A DNA stretch of 9,808 bases from Solobacterium sp. UBA1789 (GCA_002314515.1 DCGB01000007.1:6506-16313), one strand, 5' to 3'. Positions 1 through 6,627 are shown, counted from the first letter of the stretch. Notes: a model not told the origin generated them from the letters alone. A program made the numbers and translations.

Positions 1-801
1 GGTGAATCAGGTTCAGGTAAATCAACAACCGGACGAGCAATCATCAGATTATATGATCCAACAGATGGAAAAATTATCTTCGATGGTCGTGATATATCCG
101 GCAAGATGTCAAAAGCTGATATGGCTTATTTGAGAACCAATATGCAGATGATTTTCCAGGATCCAATGGCTTGTTTGAATCCGCGTAAGAAAGTTAAAGA
201 AATCATTGCCCAGGGTCTGGAAATTCATAAGGTCTGTCCTTCAGCACAAATAGATGAAAAAGTTAATGCCATTCTGGATAAGGTTGGCTTATCCAAAGAA
301 CAGGGAACCCGATTCCCTCATCAGTTATCTGGTGGTCAGCGTCAAAGAGTTGGTATTGCCAGGGCATTGATTATGAATCCAAAACTGGTTATTGCCGATG
401 AGTGCATTTCGGCCTTAGATGTTTCTATTCAGGCTCAGGTTGTCAATCTGATGCGTGATCTGCAGGATGAATTGGGTACAACTTATCTATTTATTGCCCA
501 TGATCTGTCCATGGTAAAGTATATTTCCGATCGTATTGGTGTAATGCATCTTGGCCATATCGTTGAAACCGGAACGACCGATGAAATCTTCGAAAACCCT
601 ATTCACCCATATACTATATCCTTATTGAGTGCTATTCCTCATCCAAATCCTGTGGTTGAAAAGAATCGTACAGCTATTACTTATGATAAGGATAAGGAAG
701 GTGTTGATTATACCAAGGGAATTATTCATAAACTGTCAGATACCCACCTGGTTCTGGCAACTGAAGAAGAATTCAGGAAATGGAACACAAAGATTGTCTA
801 A
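1..801 (+). CDS. oppF: Oligopeptide ABC transporter ATP-binding protein (OppF/DppF type), 5' truncated
   Basis: This is the cytoplasmic ATPase of a peptide importer; it powers uptake of oligopeptides delivered by a binding protein through OppB/OppC-like permeases. The window opens inside the Walker A loop (GESGSGKST, visible residues 1-9), so roughly the first 40-50 residues lie outside. Then follow the Q-loop (IFQDP), the ABC signature (LSGGQRQRVGIARAL), Walker B (LVIADE) with the D-loop SALD, and the switch His (IAHDL). The C-terminal HPYT segment is typical of the oligopeptide/dipeptide importer extension. The stretch after Walker B reads DECISALD where DEPxSALD is usual; the catalytic Glu is kept. 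An internal ATG at 106 opens the same frame, but the Walker A motif upstream shows the gene starts before the window. The stop codon lies in the loop of the terminator hairpin. OppF and DppF cannot be separated from this fragment alone. Confidence 0.95.
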   Translation, partial: GESGSGKSTTGRAIIRLYDPTDGKIIFDGRDISGKMSKADMAYLRTNMQMIFQDPMACLNPRKKVKEIIAQGLEIHKVCPSAQIDEKVNAILDKVGLSKEQGTRFPHQLSGGQRQRVGIARALIMNPKLVIADECISALDVSIQAQVVNLMRDLQDELGTTYLFIAHDLSMVKYISDRIGVMHLGHIVETGTTDEIFENPIHPYTISLLSAIPHPNPVVEKNRTAITYDKDKEGVDYTKGIIHKLSDTHLVLATEEEFRKWNTKIV

Positions 802-815
802 CGACAATCTTTTTT
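789..815 (+). terminator. Rho-independent terminator of the opp gene
   Basis: A perfect 10-bp stem (789-798 with 803-812) with a TAAC loop is followed by T811-T815. The oppF stop codon TAA (799-801) forms most of the loop, so the last codons and the terminator share sequence. Confidence 0.85.
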
Positions 816-822
816 CTATAAT
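794..822 (+). promoter_or_regulatory. Predicted sigma-A promoter of the esterase operon
   Basis: A -35 element TTGTCT (794-799, 4/6 match) is separated by 17 bases from a perfect -10 TATAAT (817-822). The -35 box lies within the stem of the upstream terminator. Transcription would start near 829, leaving a leader of about 20 bases that holds AAGGAG (836-841), 7 bases before the ATG at 849. Confidence 0.7.
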
Positions 823-848
823 TAAAGAACAAAACAAGGAGAAAAATA

Positions 849-1667
849 ATGGCAATTTTAACAATTGATTACTCTTCTGCTGCTTTACGTCGCAGAACCC
901 AATTTACTGCTGTTTTACCGGTAGATTCTCTTTTACCTGATTATTCTGATTATAAGGATCATGAATTTAAAACATTCAAAACTTTGTATCTTTTACATGG
1001 TTATTCAGGTGACTGCACTGACTGGTTAACTCACTGCAATACCAAAAACTGGGCAACCAAATATAATTGTGCTGTCATTATGCCATCTGGTGAAAATTCC
1101 ATGTATGTAGATCATCCGGCTGATCGAGCTATGTATGGTGAAATGATTGGTAAGGAACTGGTAGAAGTAACACGTAAATTGTTCCCGCTATCCCATAAAA
1201 GAGAAGATACTTTCCTGGCTGGTTTATCAATGGGTGGTTTTGGTGCTCTATCTAACGGCATTAAATATCATGATACTTTTTCACATATCGCTTCTCTGTC
1301 TGGTGGCAATCGCAGTTTTATGTATCCGGAAACAGTTAAAGACGGCAATCTGCCTAATGCCCTTGGTGATATTACAAAAGCCATTAACAGTGATATGAAT
1401 CCGACTTTTGTATTGGAAAATCTGAAAAAAGAAGGACGTTTAAATGAAGTTCCTAAAATCTGGATTTCCTGCGGATCAAAAGATGGTGGTTATGAACATA
1501 ATAAAGAATATCGCGATTATCTGATATCTCTAGGTCTGGATGTCACCTGGGATGAACTGCCACTGGCTCATGAGTGGGCATTCTGGTGTGATCAGCTGGA
1601 AAAACTGGGAAGCTGGTTACCATTAGGAAATGGCAATAAAGAAAATTTATCACGTTTGGATAAATAA
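849..1667 (+). CDS. EstA-type esterase, paralog 1
   Basis: This is a cytoplasmic serine esterase of the alpha/beta-hydrolase fold (272 aa), in the group holding tributyrin esterase EstA, feruloyl esterases and S-formylglutathione hydrolase. It likely cleaves short acyl or aryl esters. The strand-turn LLHGYSGD (48-55) supplies the oxyanion region. The nucleophile elbow is GLSMGG with Ser127, the acid is likely Asp212 (SCGSKD) and the base His241 (LPLAHEW). There is no signal peptide. The start at 849 is set by AAGGAG 7 bases upstream and by alignment with the two paralogs downstream, which share MAI(L/F)TIDYSS at the N-terminus and (L/I)SRLD(K/R) at the C-terminus. It heads a five-gene unit, and the next gene begins 7 bases after its stop. 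The family is secure; the substrate is unknown. Confidence 0.93.
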   Translation: MAILTIDYSSAALRRRTQFTAVLPVDSLLPDYSDYKDHEFKTFKTLYLLHGYSGDCTDWLTHCNTKNWATKYNCAVIMPSGENSMYVDHPADRAMYGEMIGKELVEVTRKLFPLSHKREDTFLAGLSMGGFGALSNGIKYHDTFSHIASLSGGNRSFMYPETVKDGNLPNALGDITKAINSDMNPTFVLENLKKEGRLNEVPKIWISCGSKDGGYEHNKEYRDYLISLGLDVTWDELPLAHEWAFWCDQLEKLGSWLPLGNGNKENLSRLDK

Positions 1668-1674
1668 TAATAAA

Positions 1675-2457
1675 ATGGATAAAAAATATATCTTTACTGA
1701 TTTAGATAGTACTTTATCAATCCCCAGAGAAGGTGTTCCCTCGTCTGCCAAAGAAGCTGTTGCCAAACTATTAGCTAATGGGCATGAAGTATTTGCGGCA
1801 ACCGGTCGAAATTATTATGCAGCAGAACAGGTTTTTGATAGCGAACACAGTGGTGGTATCTATTCAGTTGGTGGTGAAATCATCCTTAATGGCAAAGTTA
1901 TTAAAGACTTCTATTTCACAGAAGATGATTTAAAGAAAATAAAGGCTATTGCCGATAAATATGCTTTCTGTTTTTCAATCGTTACCCACGATAATGTCTA
2001 TGTCAATGGCTGGGCTTATGAAAACAGAAGAGCAGAACCTTATTATGAGGGACATTTCTTTGAATTAAGTAATTATAAAAAAGAAAACACGGCAAAAGTC
2101 AATTTTCATACCAGAGAGGAACAGAAAGATGACTTGGATAAGGCTCTGATTGAACTTGATGAATTGGGTTATGCCCACTGTTATAAATCTATTAAGACAT
2201 CTGTAGAAATCACCTGTCCAGGTGTATCTAAGGGTTCAGCTATCAGGTGGCTGGCTGACAATGGCTATATCGACATAAAAAATACTATTGGTATTGGCGA
2301 TAGCTATAATGATCTGGAGATGTTAAAGTCCTGTGCCTATTCAATTGCGGTCGGCAGTGGCGACAAATATATCTTTGATTATGTCGATATGGTAACTGAT
2401 GATATCAGAAATGATGGTTTTTATAAGGCCTTTGTTAAACTTGGCCTTATCGATTAG
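1675..2457 (+). CDS. Cof-type HAD-IIB phosphatase
   Basis: This is a cytoplasmic haloacid-dehalogenase-superfamily phosphatase (260 aa) of the Cof/YidA group, which usually dephosphorylates sugar phosphates, nucleotides or flavin precursors. Motif I is DLDST (Asp9 nucleophile, Asp11 acid/base; Ser12 where Gly is common). Motif II is ATGR (Thr43), motif III Lys186 (VSKGSAI), and motif IV GDSYND (Asp209, Asp213). The C2 cap lies between motifs II and III, about residues 80-180. I place the start at ATG 1675. An in-frame ATG at 1630 would overlap the esterase gene and add 15 residues ahead of the HAD strand, which normally begins within a few residues of the N-terminus. No good ribosome site precedes 1675, so translational coupling to the esterase, whose stop is 7 bases upstream, is likely. 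Its place between two esterases suggests a shared pathway, but the substrate is unknown. Confidence 0.9.
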   Translation: MDKKYIFTDLDSTLSIPREGVPSSAKEAVAKLLANGHEVFAATGRNYYAAEQVFDSEHSGGIYSVGGEIILNGKVIKDFYFTEDDLKKIKAIADKYAFCFSIVTHDNVYVNGWAYENRRAEPYYEGHFFELSNYKKENTAKVNFHTREEQKDDLDKALIELDELGYAHCYKSIKTSVEITCPGVSKGSAIRWLADNGYIDIKNTIGIGDSYNDLEMLKSCAYSIAVGSGDKYIFDYVDMVTDDIRNDGFYKAFVKLGLID

Positions 2458-2473
2458 CTAAAAAGGAGAAAAT

Positions 2474-3286
2474 ATGGCTATTTTTACAATTGACTATTCT
2501 TCTGAATGTTTAAACAGAAGATATACTTTCACGGCAATCCTGCCTTGTGACACTTTAAATTCACCGGCATATCGCGATGCAACACCAGTTAAGTATAAGA
2601 CTTTATATCTGTTGCATGGTTTTAGTGGCGATTATACTGACTGGTTAACTCACTGTAATACCAAAAACTGGGCATCAAAATATAACTGTGCTGTTATCAT
2701 GCCTAGTGGTGAAAACTCTCAATATCTGGATCTGCCATTTGGTTACAACAAATATGGCACTTTAATTGGTGAAGAACTGGTTAGAATGTCCCGTAAGATG
2801 TTGCCATTATCTGATAAAAGAGAAGATACCTTTATTGCCGGCTTATCAATGGGTGGCTTTGGTGCGCTAAGAAATGGTTTAAAGTATAATGATACTTTCT
2901 CTCATGTCTGTGCATTTTCAGCTGGTGTTTCCCGTTTTGAATATCCAATTGATGATCCAAGAAGAAATCCGATTAATGATTCAGCTCTAGGTGATTTAAA
3001 GGCAGCCTTTGAATCAGATATGAACCCAAGAGTAGTTGTTAAAAATAATATTGCCAATAATAAGGTTAATCAGAAAATCTGGATTTCCTGTGGCTCTACC
3101 GATGATTTATATGGTGCCAATGTTGGCTTTAGAGACTTCCTGATTGAAAGTGGTTATGATGTCACCTGGGATGAATTGCCTCTTGCCCATGAGTGGGCAT
3201 TCTGGTGTGATCAGCTGGAAAAGATTGGTCAGTGGCTGCCACTTAAGAATGGTGGTAAGGATAATATCTCTCGTCTTGATCGTTAA
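2474..3286 (+). CDS. EstA-type esterase, paralog 2
   Basis: This is the second serine esterase of the set (270 aa), cytoplasmic, with the same fold as its neighbours. The nucleophile elbow GLSMGG carries Ser125, the likely acid is Asp210 (SCGSTD) and the base His239 (LPLAHEW). AAGGAG at 2463-2468 lies 5 bases before the ATG. It diverges most from paralog 1 at residues 25-40, where it lacks the longer LLPDYSD-type loop, and at 150-195, a lid or cap region likely to shape substrate choice. The gene's stop TAA overlaps the next gene's ATG by one base (TAATG), so the M20 gene is probably translated by re-initiation. Differences concentrated in the cap-like segment suggest the paralogs handle different acyl or alcohol groups; this is an inference. 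Confidence 0.93.
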   Translation: MAIFTIDYSSECLNRRYTFTAILPCDTLNSPAYRDATPVKYKTLYLLHGFSGDYTDWLTHCNTKNWASKYNCAVIMPSGENSQYLDLPFGYNKYGTLIGEELVRMSRKMLPLSDKREDTFIAGLSMGGFGALRNGLKYNDTFSHVCAFSAGVSRFEYPIDDPRRNPINDSALGDLKAAFESDMNPRVVVKNNIANNKVNQKIWISCGSTDDLYGANVGFRDFLIESGYDVTWDELPLAHEWAFWCDQLEKIGQWLPLKNGGKDNISRLDR

Positions 3287-4533
3287 TGGAAGACCTGAAT
3301 AATTATATTAGTAAACATAAGGAGGATCTGATCAGGATCCTCCTTGACTTACTTAAACTTCCCAGTCCGGACAAGGGTCCAACTATTGCCCAGGAATATG
3401 TTTTGAATCAGTTAAAGGAACTGGGATTTGAAACTGAAACTTTCAGAGGAATTGATGAGCGCTGTTATAAGCTGGCTGATTATTGTGAGCCATCTTTTAG
3501 TTATGATAAAGGCGCCTACAATGTTGCAGGAATAAAAAGGAGTAATGGTATCAGACCATCGCTTCTATTATTTGCCCATGTCGACAGCGAAGAAGAAGAT
3601 TATTTTGGTTCTGATCCTTATCTGATTGAAAGAAAAGATGGAAAGATCTATGGTCTGGGTTCAGCTGATGATAAGGGCGGTTTGGCTATGATTATCGGGG
3701 CATTGAGTGTTCTGAAAGCTTTAAAAAAGGATGATTTTGATTATGATTTGACCGTTTTGTCGATTTTAGGCAAACATGGCGGAGCCTTTGGTACATTATC
3801 AGCCATGATGAAGGGTTATACATCCCAAAGAGGAATCTATCTGCATCCAGCGGAAACGGGACATGGTTTTGCAGAAATAAAGAATATTTCTCTGGGAATG
3901 GAAGACTTTGAATTAACTGTCTATGGCAAACCTGGAAAAGTTCATGATGATCTGGATACTGGCGTAAGTGCCAACATATTAATAATGGACTTTGTAAAGA
4001 AACTGGAAGAATTCAATCAACAGAAACGTAAGGAACGTCTGTTTACTTTTGGCTCTTTTAAAGGTGAACCGGCCTATATCTTAAATATCGGCAGCATCAA
4101 TTCAGATTATCGTTATGGCAGTATTGCTCAAAAGTGTAAGGCTATGATCAGGGTTCGCTTTTTTGAACCCTATACATTAAGTCAGATAAGGGAAGAACTG
4201 GAAGAATATCTGAAGGAAAACTTCAAAGATGTTGACTATGAATTTAAACATGTCAACTTCCAGGCCTCACCCTGTTATATTCCTAATGATGATGACTTTG
4301 TAAAGCTTATTGAAAACAATATTACCAGGGCAACAGGCATCAAAGAATTTATTCATCAGTACCATGGTGGCAGCGATATTCGTCTGCCGATCATCTATGG
4401 TAACTGCAAGTGTGTAGGAATTGGTCCTTATTGTGTTTTGCCAGAAAAAAACAGTGGCGAAAGAGAATGGATAGATGAGAATGATTATCTCAATGGTATT
4501 AAAATCATCTGTGGTATTTTGTTGGATAATTAG
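3286..4533 (+). CDS. M20-family (ArgE/DapE/carboxypeptidase-like) metallohydrolase with unusual active site
   Basis: This is a cytoplasmic zinc-amidohydrolase-like protein (415 aa) related to M20 peptidases, acetylornithine deacetylases and carbamoyl-amino-acid amidohydrolases. Visible family marks are AHVD (His98, Asp100), GLGSADDKGG (Asp128) and HPAE (Glu190) as metal ligands, a dimerisation-type insert about residues 195-315, and the late GGSDIR block (361-366). Two expected features are absent. The EE general-base position reads GKHGG (162-166), and the C-terminal metal-binding His, usually HxxxE, reads SGERE (390-394). It may therefore belong to a divergent M20 subgroup, use other residues, or have changed activity. 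The ATG overlaps the previous stop by one base and has no ribosome site of its own, so coupling to the esterase is likely. A hairpin lies in codons 12-20. The reaction cannot be assigned. Confidence 0.85.
   Translation: MEDLNNYISKHKEDLIRILLDLLKLPSPDKGPTIAQEYVLNQLKELGFETETFRGIDERCYKLADYCEPSFSYDKGAYNVAGIKRSNGIRPSLLLFAHVDSEEEDYFGSDPYLIERKDGKIYGLGSADDKGGLAMIIGALSVLKALKKDDFDYDLTVLSILGKHGGAFGTLSAMMKGYTSQRGIYLHPAETGHGFAEIKNISLGMEDFELTVYGKPGKVHDDLDTGVSANILIMDFVKKLEEFNQQKRKERLFTFGSFKGEPAYILNIGSINSDYRYGSIAQKCKAMIRVRFFEPYTLSQIREELEEYLKENFKDVDYEFKHVNFQASPCYIPNDDDFVKLIENNITRATGIKEFIHQYHGGSDIRLPIIYGNCKCVGIGPYCVLPEKNSGEREWIDENDYLNGIKIICGILLDN
3319..3345 (+). other. Intragenic perfect inverted repeat early in the M20 gene
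   Basis: AAGGAGGATC (3319-3328) and GATCCTCCTT (3336-3345) pair as a 10-bp stem with a 7-base loop, spanning codons 12-20. The left arm is a strong Shine-Dalgarno-like sequence, but no ATG, GTG or TTG in frame follows at a usable distance, so it is not a second start. No U-run follows, so it is not a standard terminator. Confidence 0.6.
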
Positions 4534-4566
4534 CTAAAATTAAAGAAGATAAAAAGGAGATTTATA

Positions 4567-5376
4567 ATGGCTATTTTTACAATTGACTATTCTTCTGCTG
4601 CATTAAAGCGTCGTATTCAGTTTACTGCTGTTTTGCCAGTAGATTCTTTATTACCTGATTATTCTGATTTTAAGGATCATGAATTTAAAACATTCAAAAC
4701 TTTGTATCTCTTACATGGTTATTCAGGAGACTGCACTGACTGGTTAACTCACTGCAATACCAAAAACTGGGCTACAAAATATAACTGTGCCATTATTATG
4801 CCATCTGGCGATAACTCATTCTATGTTGACTATGTCGGTGGTCGTAATAACTATGGTCAGTTAATTGGTCAGGAACTGGTTGAAGTTTCCCGTAAGTGTT
4901 TCCCGCTTTCTCATAAGAAGGAAGATACTTTTATTGCCGGTTTATCTATGGGTGGTTTCGGTGCTTTAAGAAATGGTCTGAAGTACTATGATAATTTCTC
5001 ATATATTGCTTCTTTCTCTGGTGGTCTTTCAACTTTTGAGGAAATGAAGCCAAAACCAAATTTCGAAGAAATTACTGGTAAGACTGTTAAGGATTATGCC
5101 GATACTGATGATAATCCACGTTTCCTGGTTAAGGAACATGTTAAAAACAAGACAAATGATCAGAAAATCTGGATTTCCTGTGGTACAAAAGACAGCTTAT
5201 ACAATGTCAATGCAGGTTTCAGAGATTATCTGATTGAAAGTGGCTATGATGTCACCTGGGATGAACTTCCACTTGCTCATGAATGGGCATTCTGGTCAGA
5301 TCAGCTTGAAAAGATTGGCCAGTGGTTACCTCTTGGTGCCGGCAGCACTGATAATCTTTCAAGATTAGACAAATAG
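4567..5376 (+). CDS. EstA-type esterase, paralog 3 (mosaic)
   Basis: This is the third serine esterase (269 aa), cytoplasmic. It has LLHGYSGD (48-55), GLSMGG with Ser127, the likely acid Asp209 (SCGTKD) and the base His238 (LPLAHEW). AAGGAG (4554-4559) lies 7 bases before the ATG. The protein reads as a patchwork. Its first 10 residues match paralog 2, residues 11 to about 118 match paralog 1 (including the loop LLPDYSD and the SHK segment), and the part after the nucleophile region matches paralog 2 (RNGLKY, LIESGYDVTW, EKIGQWLPL). The segment at about 155-190 is unlike either and is the probable specificity region. It is the last gene of the five-gene unit and ends at a terminator. All catalytic residues are intact, so it should be active; the substrate is unknown. 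Confidence 0.93.
   Translation: MAIFTIDYSSAALKRRIQFTAVLPVDSLLPDYSDFKDHEFKTFKTLYLLHGYSGDCTDWLTHCNTKNWATKYNCAIIMPSGDNSFYVDYVGGRNNYGQLIGQELVEVSRKCFPLSHKKEDTFIAGLSMGGFGALRNGLKYYDNFSYIASFSGGLSTFEEMKPKPNFEEITGKTVKDYADTDDNPRFLVKEHVKNKTNDQKIWISCGTKDSLYNVNAGFRDYLIESGYDVTWDELPLAHEWAFWSDQLEKIGQWLPLGAGSTDNLSRLDK
4657..4791 (+). repeat. Near-identical block shared with esterase paralog 1
   Basis: Bases 4657-4791 correspond to 939-1073 in the first esterase with about seven differences by eye over 135 bases and no gaps. The matching part of paralog 2 is clearly more diverged. This is the strongest nucleotide-level sign of recent duplication or gene conversion in the cluster. Confidence 0.75.
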
Positions 5377-5382
5377 TTAAAT

Positions 5383-5413
5383 AAATCGTTGGGTGTGAGC
5401 CTGACGATTTTTT
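5383..5413 (+). terminator. Rho-independent terminator of the esterase operon
   Basis: AAATCGT (5383-5389) pairs with ACGATTT (5404-5410). The stem can extend inward through two G-U pairs and two G-C pairs to a TGTGAG loop, and T5408-T5413 follows. It starts 7 bases after the third esterase stop. Confidence 0.85.
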
Positions 5414-5414
5414 A

Positions 5415-5443
5415 TTGAAGAGAATATGCCTATCTATTACAAT
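5415..5443 (+). promoter_or_regulatory. Predicted promoter of the HAD lipoprotein gene
   Basis: TTGAAG (5415-5420) and TACAAT (5438-5443, 5/6 match) are exactly 17 bases apart. The -35 box begins just after the T-run of the preceding terminator. The start would fall near 5450, giving a leader of about 38 bases that contains a small imperfect dyad (TCACA at 5451-5455 with TGTGA at 5469-5473) and GAGGTG (5475-5480) as ribosome site. Confidence 0.6.
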
Positions 5444-5487
5444 AAAAACATCACATTTATCACTATGGTGTGAAGAGGTGTTGTTGA

Positions 5488-6582
5488 ATGAAAAAGAAAA
5501 AACTATTATTTCTGATTATTGTTGTTCTGTTTCTGTTTTTAACAGCCTGTCAGAAAAAAGATGAAGAAATAAACGAAAATTATCAGTTTACCCAATGGAA
5601 GGAAGATGGCGTCATCAATGAGGTTGTAGCCTATGTTGAGGATGTTGTAAATCCTGACAGCAGCAACTATATTCCTGAAGAAGATAGAATTGTTGTTTTT
5701 GATCTGGATGGTACTCTGTTTTGTGAGCAGGGAACAATATATTATGAATGGATGATGTATGCCCAGCGGGTTCTAGCTGATGAGACTTATGAGGCCAGTC
5801 AGGATATGAAAGACCTGGCTGTCCAGATTCTTCAGGCTGGAATCGATAAAAGCATTCCGGAAAATATTGAAGAAGATGAATCTTTAGCTTTAGGTAAGGC
5901 CTTTAATGGTATGTTGACTGATGACTATAAGGAATATATTCGTAATTTCATGGAACAGGAAATCGATGGATTTAATGGTATGACCTTTAAGGAGTCTTAT
6001 TATCGTCCGATGGTTGAGGTTCTTGAATATCTTGATCAGAATGATTTTGTAATCTATATCGTTTCTGGTACTGATCGTGATGTTTGTCGAGTTACAATGG
6101 ATTATTTTTATCATCTTCCTTATTATCAGATCATTGGTACTGACTGTTATAACGAAGGAAGTCATCATGATGATGTCAATTATCTGGAATATCAGTATGA
6201 CAAGGATGAAGAAGTTATGCGTGATGATACCCGCATAATCAAAAATGTAAAGTCCAGCAAGATTACACAGATGTACCAGGAAATAGGTCAGAAACCGGTT
6301 ATGGCCTTTGGCAACAGCTCTGGTGACCAGAGTATGTTTACTTTCACTGCTACTAATGACAAATATAAGACAGCAGTCTTCTGTGTGGTACCTGATGATG
6401 ATGTACGTGAATATGCCAATATGTCCAAGGTTGAGAAACTGACAAAGATGTGTGAGGAAAACGGCTATCATGTCATTTCGATGAAAGATGATTTCTTAAC
6501 AATATACGGTGAGGGTGTGACAAAAGACGTAACAAAGCTGGATTTGACCGAAAGTCTGCTGGCTAAATATAAAGAACAATAA
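5488..6582 (+). CDS. Lipoprotein with HAD-family phosphatase domain
   Basis: This is a predicted membrane-anchored, extracytoplasmic phosphatase (364 aa). The N-terminus is a classic lipoprotein signal: KKKK, a hydrophobic stretch (residues 6-18) and the lipobox LTAC with Cys21 as the lipid-modified residue. A charged linker of about 45 residues precedes the HAD core. Motif I is FDLDGT (Asp72, Asp74). A long helical C1-type cap covers about 80-175. Motif II is VSGT (Ser193), a Lys in the segment 252-258 serves motif III, and motif IV is GNSSGD (Asp280). This layout resembles the phosphoserine-phosphatase-like HAD branch rather than the DDDD-type class C acid phosphatases known as lipoproteins. 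GAGGTG lies 7 bases before the ATG. The gene stands alone between its own promoter and terminator. Its likely job is removing phosphate from an outside substrate before uptake; the substrate is unknown. Confidence 0.88.
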   Translation: MKKKKLLFLIIVVLFLFLTACQKKDEEINENYQFTQWKEDGVINEVVAYVEDVVNPDSSNYIPEEDRIVVFDLDGTLFCEQGTIYYEWMMYAQRVLADETYEASQDMKDLAVQILQAGIDKSIPENIEEDESLALGKAFNGMLTDDYKEYIRNFMEQEIDGFNGMTFKESYYRPMVEVLEYLDQNDFVIYIVSGTDRDVCRVTMDYFYHLPYYQIIGTDCYNEGSHHDDVNYLEYQYDKDEEVMRDDTRIIKNVKSSKITQMYQEIGQKPVMAFGNSSGDQSMFTFTATNDKYKTAVFCVVPDDDVREYANMSKVEKLTKMCEENGYHVISMKDDFLTIYGEGVTKDVTKLDLTESLLAKYKEQ

Positions 6583-6601
6583 AATCCGCTAGCGGATTTT
6601 T
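6581..6601 (+). terminator. Rho-independent terminator of the HAD lipoprotein gene
   Basis: A perfect 20-base palindrome (6581-6600; arms AAAATCCGC and GCGGATTTT around TA) begins within the TAA stop codon and runs into T6597-T6601. Because the palindrome is symmetric and A-runs precede it, it could also stop weak antisense transcription. Confidence 0.85.
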
Positions 6602-6615
6602 CTTTTCATATCTCC

Positions 6616-6621
6616 TATAAT
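6616..6621 (+). promoter_or_regulatory. Perfect -10 box 6 bases before the C45-like ATG
   Basis: TATAAT (6616-6621) matches consensus exactly. No convincing -35 hexamer stands 16-18 bases upstream, where the terminator stem lies, and there is no extended TGn. If used, transcription would start at about 6628, the A of the start codon. Confidence 0.5.
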
Positions 6622-6627
6622 GAAAAT

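Noticed and set aside
629..868. Open frame of 79 codons across the end of oppF and the esterase start
   Set aside because: It overlaps two genes with clear motifs in another frame, shows no recognisable protein features and has no ribosome site; it is a shadow.
1630..1674. Earlier start for the HAD gene
   Set aside because: It would add 15 residues ahead of the core strand and overlap the esterase. The family normally begins just before FTDLD, so ATG 1675 is better.
849..5376. Transposon or phage origin for the esterase triplication
   Set aside because: No transposase, integrase or terminal inverted repeats are seen around the cluster; ordinary duplication and recombination explain it.
5451..5473. 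Dyad TCACA...TGTGA before the HAD lipoprotein as an operator
   Set aside because: The arms are only 5 bases with a 13-base gap and match no operator I recognise; too weak to report as a site.
5890..6471. Antisense frame of 193 codons under the HAD lipoprotein
   Set aside because: The + strand gene has a lipobox and all HAD motifs; the reverse frame is hydrophobic and Ile/Thr-rich as expected from antisense of AT-rich coding DNA, with no motif.
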